Shown here piece by piece: positions 1 to 5,562 of a stretch of DNA of 7,882 nucleotides. The notes under the pieces are model-generated. The model was not told where the DNA came from. It did no database searches and saw only the letters and a program-made list of their open reading frames with translations. Both the position numbers and the translations under genes were made by a program. Origin of the DNA: Desulfobulbaceae bacterium UBA2213 (GTDB lineage: Bacteria > Desulfobacterota > Desulfobulbia > Desulfobulbales > Desulfocapsaceae); NCBI GenBank assembly GCA_002327225.1, contig DCUN01000017.1:1-7882 (forward strand), in the 5' to 3' direction. Numbering within the stretch: the stretch's first letter is position 1; each line of letters starts with the position of its first letter.

Positions 1-110
1 CTTTATCAAAGCATGGCTGAGAGCATAAAAGATAGATCAGGGGGAAATGTGCAGTGGAGGTGCACTCCGATGGAGAGGTCTGGAGATGGAAAAATTGACA
101 GCTTGAATGG

Positions 111-148
111 AAGCTGCCAGCTACTGAAAAATCAGTAACTGGCAGCTT
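111..148. repeat. Long hairpin, 17-bp arms with 4-base loop
   Basis: The arms 111-127 and 132-148 are reverse complements except for one position. In minus-strand RNA that position becomes a G-U wobble, so the stem would be continuous with a UUUU loop. No T-tract follows it on either strand, which argues against a plain intrinsic terminator. The six-base arm CAGCTT at 99-104 could also pair with AAGCTG at 111-116, so an alternative fold exists. It may be an mRNA 3'-end stabiliser, a REP-like element or part of a small RNA; the sequence alone does not decide. Confidence 0.6.
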
Positions 149-181
149 AGGTCTGAACCACTACATCGAGAAGAGCGTACC

Positions 182-220
182 ATAAAAAGGTGATAGCCGG
201 GCTACCTCATACCTTTTTAT
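182..220 (-). terminator. Terminator-like hairpin with A-run and T-run, probably bidirectional
   Basis: ATAAAAAGGT (182-191) and ACCTTTTTAT (211-220) form a perfect 10-bp inverted repeat. Inside, TAGC (194-197) can pair with GCTA (201-204). Read on the minus strand, the stem ends in a T5 tract about 100-130 bases beyond the autotransporter stop codon, fitting an intrinsic terminator for that gene. The T5 on the plus strand means it could also stop transcription entering from the left. Confidence 0.55.
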
Positions 221-318
221 AATAACAGGTAGCAACAAGTTCGGGGGTATATTTTCTGATTTTTAAAAGTGCCACCCGTCAATGTCATGCTAATGGAGAT
301 TCTCGCTCCGGCTGGGTC

Positions 319-2493
319 CTAAAAATTAATGGCAAACTTTGCCGTCAAGCGATCAGCGGCGTAACCGTCATTCCCCCAGTCATGGTCGTAGGCACCTTCA
401 AGCGACCACGTTGTCCCGGCGCAGGCGCAGGAGAGGAGTGTGAAGCCTACGCCGACATTGTACGTATTGTCAGGGGTCCGAAGTTCTGAAGTCGTAAACG
501 ACGGGGAACCTGCGACGAATGATGCGGTATTTTGCAGTGTTGGATTGTAGAGTTCATGCAGCCATTTGAAATGGACATCGGGAACAAGGGTCATCTTATT
601 GCTATAGTTGAAGCCATGCTCCACCTTTACTCCCAGACCGGACTCGAGGAAGTTGTAGTCCTGGGAATCCACATTCAGGTTGATATCACCAGCGCCTGTT
701 TCCGTGTACCCATCGAGATCAATATGGGAGTATTGAAGTGAAGCAAGCGGCGTGATCGTGAATTTTTGAACGGGAAGGCGATACCCGGTATTCACAAAAG
801 CAGTATAGTCCTGTCCATCATAGTCGGCATCCGCCGTACGGTCGACCCCGGTAAACAGAATGTGTCGCCTGCCTGAATATTCATTCCAGCCGATTGACGC
901 ACTGCCGTTGGCGAACCACGGACCATTTTCATGACCGATGTAGGCCGTCGCCCGGTAGGAATCGGCATCGATCCTGGTGTCGAAGGTCTTTCCCTCTATT
1001 GAGCTTCGGGCATAGCCTGCGCCCAAGCCTACACGAGTGTTAGGTGCAAGAGGTGTGTCATAACCGATCATCGTCCCGAGAATTCTGGAGTCATACCCGC
1101 CTAAAGCTTTCTCGGCATCTTGTTCGCCCAAATAGCCAGAGCCTTTCAGCCACCAGCCGCTCTGCGGGTCGTTCTCCTGACAGGGCGAAGTCTCTGTATC
1201 GTAGCGGCTGGCATCGCTGCATATGTTAAGGCGAGACGACCACAGGTCCTGAAACTGTCGGGATCCCTGGAAGGTCACCAGCGGTGCCGCTAGACCAGAA
1301 GTCGAAGGGGCCAGCTGTGCAACTGCATTGACGACCCCTGATCGGTCGGAGTGAGCGTTGATTGCGGCCAGGACGGGATAAAGATCAGGAGTGACCGTAG
1401 TCCCCAGCAGGACTGGCACTACCCTAGCGGCTATCGGTGTGCCGGGAGCTGCAGGAGGATTTGCTGGAGGAGGAGCTATCGCTTCCGTCATCGGTATGCC
1501 GGTCGTTGTTATTTTTACCTGACCAGCGACACTAGCAGCGCTGGAGAAGGTGTATAGCGGATTGGTGGGAGCCTGCATTGTTACGGTGACAACATCTCCA
1601 CCGGTGCCGCCGGTTTGAGGTTGGATGATATTGAACTCGGTTCCAACGGGGATGTAAGCTGTCGAGGGGACAAGCGCATTGACGGTAAGCCTTTCCCCAA
1701 GGTTTGTGGTTCCCACTGGGACGATGTGACCGTAAACAGTCGGGCTGGCCAGGGTCGTATTGATCACCCCGTCAGTGTGGAGCGTAAGGGCACCGTCGAT
1801 ATTCAAGGTATTGGTCCCCAGAGAAAAGGAATACGCATCCACCGCGCCAGTGATGGTTGATCTGACCCCGGCGAGATTACTACCCCCGACAACATTGATG
1901 GCCCTAAGTCCAGTTGCGCCGCCCACTGCGCCATCTAAGACACTAAAACCGCCAAGCTTTAAGGTACCCGTATTTGCAGCATCCGTGGTGAGAGCGCCTA
2001 TGACTGTCGTGTTTGGTGCCAGACTGATCGTGCCATCACCAGCAAGATTCATGGCCGTGGTGTTCGTTGAGCCGGTGTTGAAGTTCACAGTACCAGTCTG
2101 GGTGAGGTTCAATCTGGAAGCGTTGACCGACCCGAGGAAATTCACTGTTGTATCATTGAGACCGGCGGCGATGTCGAGAAAAAATGAAGTCGGAGTCCCG
2201 ATGTCTCCAAATACGGTCGAGCTGCTATTGAACGTGATGTTTGACAGACTGGAGGCATCGGTGGAGACAGCCAGTCCGGGAACAGTTCCAATAGGATTGT
2301 TGTTTGAAAAGATATCCGTTTGCGGACCGCCTACGGTGCCAACGATCAAGGTCCCTGTGCCAGCATTACCTTGCATGTCGACGCCTTCCAGCATACCATC
2401 CGCACTCAACGGAATAGGGAAAATGCCGACGGCTACTTGCCTTGCGGCAAAACTTTGCTGGCTCCATGCTGTTGTAGTAGCAAGAAAGCACAT
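319..2493 (-). CDS. Autotransporter (type Va) with beta-barrel domain; start region frameshifted
   Basis: This is an outer-membrane autotransporter: a C-terminal barrel that secretes its own passenger. Residues about 40-330 are rich in G, T, N, S and V with short beta-strand repeats, typical of a beta-helical passenger. Residues 335-355 form a Pro/Ala linker, and about 385-420 (VAQLAP then FQGSRQFQDLW) resemble the helix that precedes the barrel. The barrel runs from about 445 (SGWWLKGSGYLG) to the end, with alternating aromatic strands and a terminal Phe (AKFAINF), the usual outer-membrane signal. Passenger substrate or adhesion role is unknown. The ATG at 2493 has no Shine-Dalgarno sequence and starts inside what should be a signal peptide. 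ATG at 2516 has one (AAAGAGG) but is out of frame by one base across an A6 run. With seven A the N-terminus would read MKKTFLLSMCFLATTTAWS, a classic Sec signal. The rest of the frame is intact, so the gene looks recently or reversibly altered. Confidence 0.85.
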   Translation of the reverse strand: MCFLATTTAWSQQSFAARQVAVGIFPIPLSADGMLEGVDMQGNAGTGTLIVGTVGGPQTDIFSNNNPIGTVPGLAVSTDASSLSNITFNSSSTVFGDIGTPTSFFLDIAAGLNDTTVNFLGSVNASRLNLTQTGTVNFNTGSTNTTAMNLAGDGTISLAPNTTVIGALTTDAANTGTLKLGGFSVLDGAVGGATGLRAINVVGGSNLAGVRSTITGAVDAYSFSLGTNTLNIDGALTLHTDGVINTTLASPTVYGHIVPVGTTNLGERLTVNALVPSTAYIPVGTEFNIIQPQTGGTGGDVVTVTMQAPTNPLYTFSSAASVAGQVKITTTGIPMTEAIAPPPANPPAAPGTPIAARVVPVLLGTTVTPDLYPVLAAINAHSDRSGVVNAVAQLAPSTSGLAAPLVTFQGSRQFQDLWSSRLNICSDASRYDTETSPCQENDPQSGWWLKGSGYLGEQDAEKALGGYDSRILGTMIGYDTPLAPNTRVGLGAGYARSSIEGKTFDTRIDADSYRATAYIGHENGPWFANGSASIGWNEYSGRRHILFTGVDRTADADYDGQDYTAFVNTGYRLPVQKFTITPLASLQYSHIDLDGYTETGAGDINLNVDSQDYNFLESGLGVKVEHGFNYSNKMTLVPDVHFKWLHELYNPTLQNTASFVAGSPSFTTSELRTPDNTYNVGVGFTLLSCACAGTTWSLEGAYDHDWGNDGYAADRLTAKFAINF

Positions 2494-2507
2494 TGAGAGA
2501 AGGAAGG

Positions 2508-2513
2508 TTTTTT
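2508..2513 (-). other. A6 run separating the expected start codon from the autotransporter frame
   Basis: On the minus strand the run directly follows ATG at 2516-2514. Reading from that ATG gives MKKPSFSQCAF and a stop after about 27 codons. A -1 slip on the tandem AAA AAA codons, or one extra A in RNA or DNA, would enter the long autotransporter frame as MKKTFLLS. The site could be a slippage point, a fixed frameshift or a base-calling error. Confidence 0.6.
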
Positions 2514-2544
2514 CATAAAATCATTGCCTCTTTGTAATATTTGT

Positions 2545-2558
2545 ACTCAAAATTGAGT
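2545..2558. promoter_or_regulatory. Short inverted repeat in autotransporter leader
   Basis: ACTCAA and TTGAGT are separated by two bases in a very A/T-rich stretch about 30-45 bases before the predicted autotransporter start codon. The position suits an operator or promoter-overlapping site. The arms are short and no regulator can be named, so this remains weak. Confidence 0.25.
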
Positions 2559-2582
2559 TGATAAGTCATGCAGTTGTGTATA

Positions 2583-2605
2583 AACAGACTTAATTTAAGT
2601 CTGTT
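2583..2605. promoter_or_regulatory. Perfect 11-bp palindrome with 1-base centre, operator candidate
   Basis: AACAGACTTAA and TTAAGTCTGTT are perfect reverse complements flanking a single T. The centre is too tight to favour an RNA hairpin and no T-tract follows on the minus strand, so a dimeric DNA-binding protein site is more likely than a terminator. It lies between the ABM-protein stop (2650) and the autotransporter start (2516), about 80 bases upstream of the latter, a normal operator or activator position. Confidence 0.45.
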
Positions 2606-2649
2606 GCCTGATGTAGGTTGAAAAAAATGACAGCAGGGCTTTTCCCCCA

Positions 2650-2991
2650 TTAATTGGGCAAGATTTTTTTCTTTCTTACGGAATTGACAGTCTTTAGTCC
2701 TTCACAATCTGCAACTGTCAAGATTTGAATTTTCAATGGCTTGCATAAGAGGCTCTTTGTTCCAAGCAAGACACTGAATCTGTTGGAGTTTATGTGATGA
2801 TCCAGGTGCTGGCGATTTTCCCATTCAGAAATCACGTTGAAAACATTCTTGTCTTCGACATCATTGAAGACGCCATAGTTCAGACAGCCTTTCTCCTTTT
2901 CTGACGGCTCAATCAAGGAAAGAAGCGTTTGCAAAACCTCTTTCTGCTTTTCCGGCAGCACGTTTATGATTGTTCTGATGAAGATTATCAT
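2650..2991 (-). CDS. ABM-fold (antibiotic biosynthesis monooxygenase-like) small protein
   Basis: A 113-residue cytosolic protein with the pattern of the ABM dimeric ferredoxin-like fold (PF03992). It opens with a beta-strand (MIIFIRTIINV), then PEKQKEVLQTLLSLIEPS as the first helix. The family-typical EKGCLNYGVFND follows, then a strand ending in SEWEN, then HLDHHINSNRF, the conserved helix with His. The last 35 residues extend past the core domain. Members include quinol monooxygenases, heme-degrading enzymes and many of unknown role, so no substrate is assigned. I start at ATG 2991 because the domain normally begins at this strand; an in-frame TTG at 3018 would add nine residues, and neither start has an ideally spaced ribosome binding site. 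The gene lies 152 bases after the 72-aa membrane-protein gene and 134 bases before the autotransporter's likely start, so it may be its own unit. Confidence 0.75.
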   Translation of the reverse strand: MIIFIRTIINVLPEKQKEVLQTLLSLIEPSEKEKGCLNYGVFNDVEDKNVFNVISEWENRQHLDHHINSNRFSVLLGTKSLLCKPLKIQILTVADCEGLKTVNSVRKKKILPN

Positions 2992-3169
2992 TTGATTTTT
3001 GCATGCCTCACTTATCAATCGTCAGAGGTGGCTCCGATTGTTTGAACAGCATTTCACCATCAGTCTATTTAAGGTCCCGGATCTGAAGGAGCGCAGTGTT
3101 CAACGTGTCCTGATCAGTGAGCGCAGCCTCTGCAATTCTTTCAAAAACTAGGCTGGCTGAGCTCTTCAG

Positions 3170-3388
3170 TCATTTTTTCTTTCCCGCGACCAGGAGCACG
3201 ATGCCGCCCACGAGAGCAATGGCTCCAACGATCGGCGGCAACGGAAGTGTTTTCTTTGTCTCCGCCGTCATTTTCAGTGGACCGAGATCAACGACATTTT
3301 CTCTGGTTGTGTAGGTGATCCCTTGATATCCAAAGGCCACGATCCCGATAGCAATAAGCAAGATGGCAAGAATTGTGTTTGTTTTCAT
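3170..3388 (-). CDS. Small two-helix inner-membrane protein of unknown function
   Basis: Seventy-two residues: a hydrophobic helix at about 6-24, a central polar stretch of about 25 residues containing YQGITYTT, VVDLGPLKM and ETKKTLPLPP, a second helix at about 50-69, and a short Lys tail (GKKK). The arrangement suggests two membrane crossings joined by a loop. I recognise the YQGITYTTRE...VVDLGPL...PLPPIVG pattern as one seen in many proteobacterial small membrane proteins, but know no function for it. The start ATG at 3388 follows a GGTAGGG ribosome binding site. It lies 72 bases downstream of the Trp-rich secreted-protein gene on the same strand, so co-transcription is plausible. Confidence 0.75.
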   Translation of the reverse strand: MKTNTILAILLIAIGIVAFGYQGITYTTRENVVDLGPLKMTAETKKTLPLPPIVGAIALVGGIVLLVAGKKK

Positions 3389-3460
3389 TTGACCCTACCG
3401 TTCTATTGTCCATTTGATTTATGAAATTCTGCTGCATCTTTGATTCTCCGACCCTGACTT

Positions 3461-4081
3461 CTATTTGCCTTTTTTCTCTCTGTTCTCTTTTTTATGGTTT
3501 CCCTTTTGCTGCTCTGAGTGCTTTGGTTCAATCGTCTTTCTGGATTGTGGGCCTGCCTTCTGTTCTGACTGTTCCGGCTTGACATCGTTTAGCTGTGGCC
3601 GGGACTGCTGTGGCTGCAACTCCTTGACGCCCCAATGTTCTTTCTTTTCCCAATGCTTGTTTTCTTTCCAGCCCTTCCAGTTCCGTTGCACCTCCTGGTG
3701 AGGTATTCGTTGGTGATCCCATCGATGCCCTTTCCAATGATGCTCCCTATAGTCATTCCTCCAGTCTGAGGGTATCCCTCTATAAAAAGATGGCACGTTG
3801 CTATAGTGGCTCCAACCTGAATTATAGTTGTGCGAGCGATACCAACGTCCTTCCCACGGACGCCACCACCAACCATCGTAAAAGAAGATGTCGACACCTA
3901 CGTCAGGGGCAACGTACACATAGGTCTCAGGCAGCACGATCAGCTCCGGTGGTGAGACAAAGACGATGGCTGGAGGCAGAGGAATGCCAATGTTAATGCC
4001 TACATTTACCTCTGCCATTGTTGGCACAGGAGATACCATGACCAATTCCAAAAACAATATTCCCCAAAGTACCTTTTTCAT
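3461..4081 (-). CDS. Secreted Trp/Tyr-rich protein with charged C-terminal tail
   Basis: Predicted exported protein of 206 residues. A Sec signal peptide covers 1-23 (MKKVLWGILF..., cleavage likely after TMA). Next is a Pro/Val-rich part (28-62: IPLPPAIVFVSPPELIVLPE, YVYVAP), then VDIFFYDGWWWRPWEGRWYRS. Residues 71-150 contain 13 Trp and many Tyr, His and Arg. The last 55 residues are K/E/Q-rich and look disordered. There is no Cys after the signal peptide. The FFYDG...W...GRWYR pattern recurs in unnamed periplasmic or surface proteins of proteobacteria; function is unknown. The start at 4081 is chosen because GAGGAG sits eight bases before it and a clear signal peptide follows; the frame stays open upstream to 4186 but that extension lacks a signal peptide. 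The gene is 165 bases downstream of the 68-aa gene and 72 before the small membrane-protein gene. Confidence 0.75.
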   Translation of the reverse strand: MKKVLWGILFLELVMVSPVPTMAEVNVGINIGIPLPPAIVFVSPPELIVLPETYVYVAPDVGVDIFFYDGWWWRPWEGRWYRSHNYNSGWSHYSNVPSFYRGIPSDWRNDYREHHWKGHRWDHQRIPHQEVQRNWKGWKENKHWEKKEHWGVKELQPQQSRPQLNDVKPEQSEQKAGPQSRKTIEPKHSEQQKGNHKKENREKKGK

Positions 4082-4246
4082 TCTATTTGCTCCTCTGTAT
4101 ATCACTGTTTTATCTCCCCTTGGCCTCTCCTGCTTTCCGCGAGCATATTCTCCCGGGCCCTGGGTCAGATTCTTTTGTCCCCACATCAGGGTAAATATCT
4201 CAGGATGATGACTGCCATGCCCCCCCCTGTCTCCCCAACCAGATAA
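4082..4246 (-). other. Intergenic leader of the Trp-rich protein gene, with a G8 run
   Basis: The 165 bases between the 68-aa gene and the Trp-rich gene hold a run of eight G on the minus strand (4227-4220), about 140 bases before the start codon, and a GC-rich patch around GGGCCCGGG. I could not find a convincing -35/-10 or -24/-12 promoter. Whether the Trp-rich gene is a separate unit or read through from yqjDE is open. Confidence 0.3.
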
Positions 4247-4453
4247 CTAGCGGCGTCGATCTTTGCGCTCACGCAGAAAACGGAGAATCTGCTCGGCAAC
4301 GGCCAATCCCAAGGTCAGATTCGAAAACGTGCGGCGTACCCCGAACCAGAGGTCCTGGACCTCGAGATGGACCAGGCGGCGGCGCAGGTCACAACATATG
4401 ACCAGGCGGTTCTTGGCCTCGTGGATGTTTTTCAGTTCTTGGTCGAGAAACAT
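4247..4453 (-). CDS. Small basic protein at the yqjK position of the yqjDE operon
   Basis: Sixty-eight residues, starting MFLDQELKNIHEAKNRL and ending LRFLRERKDRRR. It is Arg-rich, with an amphipathic or weakly hydrophobic middle (SNLTLGLAVAEQIL, about 44-57) and an aromatic WFGVRR motif. I do not recognise the family. It is taken as real because ATG 4453 has a good ribosome binding site (AAGGA, 7-base gap) inside the yqjE 3' end and the two frames overlap by 22 bases, a usual sign of translational coupling. In E. coli yqjK is the small basic third gene after yqjD and yqjE, so this may be a positional counterpart, perhaps a membrane-associated partner of YqjE. Sequence similarity to YqjK is not evident by eye. 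Confidence 0.6.
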   Translation of the reverse strand: MFLDQELKNIHEAKNRLVICCDLRRRLVHLEVQDLWFGVRRTFSNLTLGLAVAEQILRFLRERKDRRR

Positions 4454-4821
4454 GTCGTGTCCTTTTTCAGTTCAGCCAGGCTCTGGGCAAAGGCCAGCGG
4501 TTTTCGTCCCAGGTGCCGACAGAGGACGACAAAAACTGCCGTCCCTACCAGCATGCTGGCCACTGCTGCGCCGGCGATTCCATAAAGCCGCCATTCAGGC
4601 GGCAGGATGTAGAGACAGGCCATAACCAGCAACAGGAGCCCGAGCAGGGAGAAGACCACGCCCATACAGGCCAGGAGCAAGGCCTGAACCAAACGGATCT
4701 TGGCCTCGCGCAGCTCCAAGGCCAGAAGCTCCAAACGATCCTGGAGGATTTGGGAGGCTAGCCCGCCGTAGCGGCCGGCAGCCCCAGTGAATCCGGAAAT
4801 GATCAGCGGCAGTCTGTCCAT
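4432..4821 (-). CDS. yqjE: YqjE-like phage-holin-superfamily membrane protein (DUF1469)
   Basis: 129 residues. The N-terminal half has an amphipathic helix with RLELLALELREAKIRLVQ (29-46), a hallmark of the DUF1469/holin_3_6 family. Two hydrophobic helices follow (about 47-72 and 80-102), joined by ILPPEWRLYG, and then a polar tail with AFAQSLAELKKD, also family-typical. Despite the family name, this group is chromosomal, inner-membrane and not lytic; E. coli YqjE sits beside YqjD and is linked to stationary phase. The start at 4821 gives the normal family length, has AGGA seven bases before it, and lies one base after the yqjD stop codon, so the two are co-translated. The frame is open upstream to 4947, but that stretch overlaps yqjD and does not resemble the family. 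Confidence 0.85.
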   Translation of the reverse strand: MDRLPLIISGFTGAAGRYGGLASQILQDRLELLALELREAKIRLVQALLLACMGVVFSLLGLLLLVMACLYILPPEWRLYGIAGAAVASMLVGTAVFVVLCRHLGRKPLAFAQSLAELKKDTTCFSTKN

Positions 4822-4822
4822 G

Positions 4823-5119
4823 CTATTTCCTGGACATGAACCAGCCCAAGAGCAGGCCACCGATGAAGGTGCCGCCAATAGCATAGTATGGTTTTGCATG
4901 GATGAACTCGTCAGCGGCCTGGGCCTTGTCCATAAGTTGGGCTTCAAGCTGGCCGTAGTCGCCCTTGGCTGATGCCAGACGTTCCTTCAGTGCGGTTCTG
5001 GCTGACTTGATCCGTTCATCCACTTCTCCGGCCGTAGCGTCCACGAGCGCATGGGCATGATCCATGATGTTCTGCATTTCCTGACTCATTGTATTGGAAC
5101 TGTCGTGTATTCTTGTCAT
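4823..5119 (-). CDS. yqjD: YqjD/ElaB-like DUF883 membrane-anchored protein
   Basis: 98 residues. Residues 1-75 are a long charged helix or coiled coil (QNIMDHAHALVDATAGEVDERIKSARTALKERL), followed by the DUF883 C-terminus: ADEFIHAKPYYAIGGTFIGGLLLGWFMSRK, a single glycine-rich membrane helix at about 76-95 with a short basic end. In E. coli, YqjD is a C-tail-anchored inner-membrane protein that binds ribosomes in stationary phase; the same role here is inferred from family only. Start 5119 has a very strong ribosome binding site (AAGGAGAGG). It is the first gene of a tight yqjD-yqjE-small-protein cluster, with a one-base gap to yqjE. Confidence 0.9.
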   Translation of the reverse strand: MTRIHDSSNTMSQEMQNIMDHAHALVDATAGEVDERIKSARTALKERLASAKGDYGQLEAQLMDKAQAADEFIHAKPYYAIGGTFIGGLLLGWFMSRK

Positions 5120-5140
5120 GTTTGTATCCTCTCCTTAAAT

Positions 5141-5290
5141 TTATTCTTTGCCGTAAAGCGGTGCTCCTGCCTCTCGGTTCTCTGCCTGTTTTCGTCGACC
5201 CTTCAACCAGCGCCAGCCTTTTCTGATTTGGAGCTTAAGTCGATCAAACTCAGCGTTGTCGCGGGCAATTGGTGATCGTTTTCAAGACAT
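5141..5290 (-). pseudogene. Possible small basic ORF broken by a TGA at codon 3
   Basis: Between the DUF3309 gene and yqjD, one minus-strand frame reads ATG TCT TGA and then stays open to TAA at 5143-5141. It gives a coding-looking stretch (IARDNAEFDRLKLQIRKG, then WRWLKGRRKQAEN). No alternative start codon precedes it, except a TTG well inside. It could be a decayed small gene or chance, and I do not recognise the peptide. It ends 21 bases before the yqjD start, as an operon gene would. Confidence 0.25.
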
Positions 5291-5292
5291 GG

Positions 5293-5451
5293 CTAGAGTC
5301 TGCCCAATAAAAGCAGGATGACAATGATAAGCACTATCAGCCCGACCCCACCGCTGGGTCCATAGCCCCATGATCGGCTATGCGGCCAGATCGGGATTAT
5401 CCCCAAAAGCGCCAATATTAGAATTATTAACAAAATTGTTCCAAGTGACAT
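5293..5451 (-). CDS. DUF3309 family small membrane protein
   Basis: Fifty-two residues, below the size most gene callers accept. It starts MSLGTILLIILILALLGIIP, continues with a short polar loop (IWPHSRSWGYGPSGG) and a second hydrophobic helix (VGLIVLIIVILLLLGRL). The two helices around W-P-x-S-x-x-W-G-Y-G-P-S-G-G match the DUF3309 family, common in proteobacteria and of unknown function. ATG 5451 follows GGAGG with a seven-base gap, an excellent ribosome binding site. It lies between the BON gene, from which a strong hairpin separates it, and yqjD, so it is probably part of the same envelope-stress group, with expression lowered by the hairpin. Confidence 0.85.
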   Translation of the reverse strand: MSLGTILLIILILALLGIIPIWPHSRSWGYGPSGGVGLIVLIIVILLLLGRL

Positions 5452-5492
5452 GATTCATCCTCCGCTTAAAAATGTTGTAAAATCCAGAATCG

Positions 5493-5531
5493 ATTGGCTT
5501 CAGCCGCTCGTTTAGGTCGGCTGAAGCCAAT
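5493..5531 (-). terminator. Strong hairpin between BON and DUF3309 genes
   Basis: ATTGGCTTCAGCCG (5493-5506) and CGGCTGAAGCCAAT (5518-5531) are a perfect 14-bp inverted repeat with an 11-base loop. It begins 32 bases after the BON stop codon on the minus strand. The following minus-strand bases (CGATTCTGGATTTTAC) are only moderately T-rich, so it may be a partial terminator or an mRNA 3'-end stabiliser that makes BON transcripts more abundant than those of the genes downstream. Confidence 0.65.
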
Positions 5532-5562
5532 TCCCCTCGACGCTCATGGTGTTGTCTGTCAA

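Larger units (their letters stand above)
1..318. other. Non-coding stretch beyond the autotransporter stop
   Basis: No convincing gene was found on either strand in this 318-base stretch. It holds two hairpins (111-148 and 182-220, listed separately). It lies downstream of the autotransporter stop codon (TAG at 321-319, minus strand), so a 3' untranslated or terminator role is the simplest reading. The remainder (221-318) shows no feature I can support. The left edge of the window prevents seeing whether 1-90 belongs to another gene. Confidence 0.5.

Noticed and set aside
262..282. TGGCAC on the minus strand downstream of the autotransporter
   Set aside because: It is followed by an A/T-only stretch with no GC at the -12 position.
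1760..2518. 252-codon plus-strand open frame opposite the autotransporter
   Set aside because: It is antisense to the passenger domain, is Pro/Val/Ser-biased as antisense of G/T/N-rich repeats tends to be, has no ribosome binding site and no family pattern.
4082..4186. Upstream extension of the Trp-rich protein to a start at 4186
   Set aside because: The extension is hydrophilic and would bury the signal peptide. The ATG at 4081 has its own GAGGAG site and a normal Sec signal.
4432..4821. Prophage holin, suggested by the family name
   Set aside because: No other phage genes are present, and the yqjD neighbour identifies the chromosomal YqjE branch, which is not a lysis protein.
4822..4947. 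Upstream extension of yqjE to a start at 4947
   Set aside because: It overlaps the end of yqjD, lacks family similarity, and ATG 4821 has a ribosome binding site and gives the usual family length.
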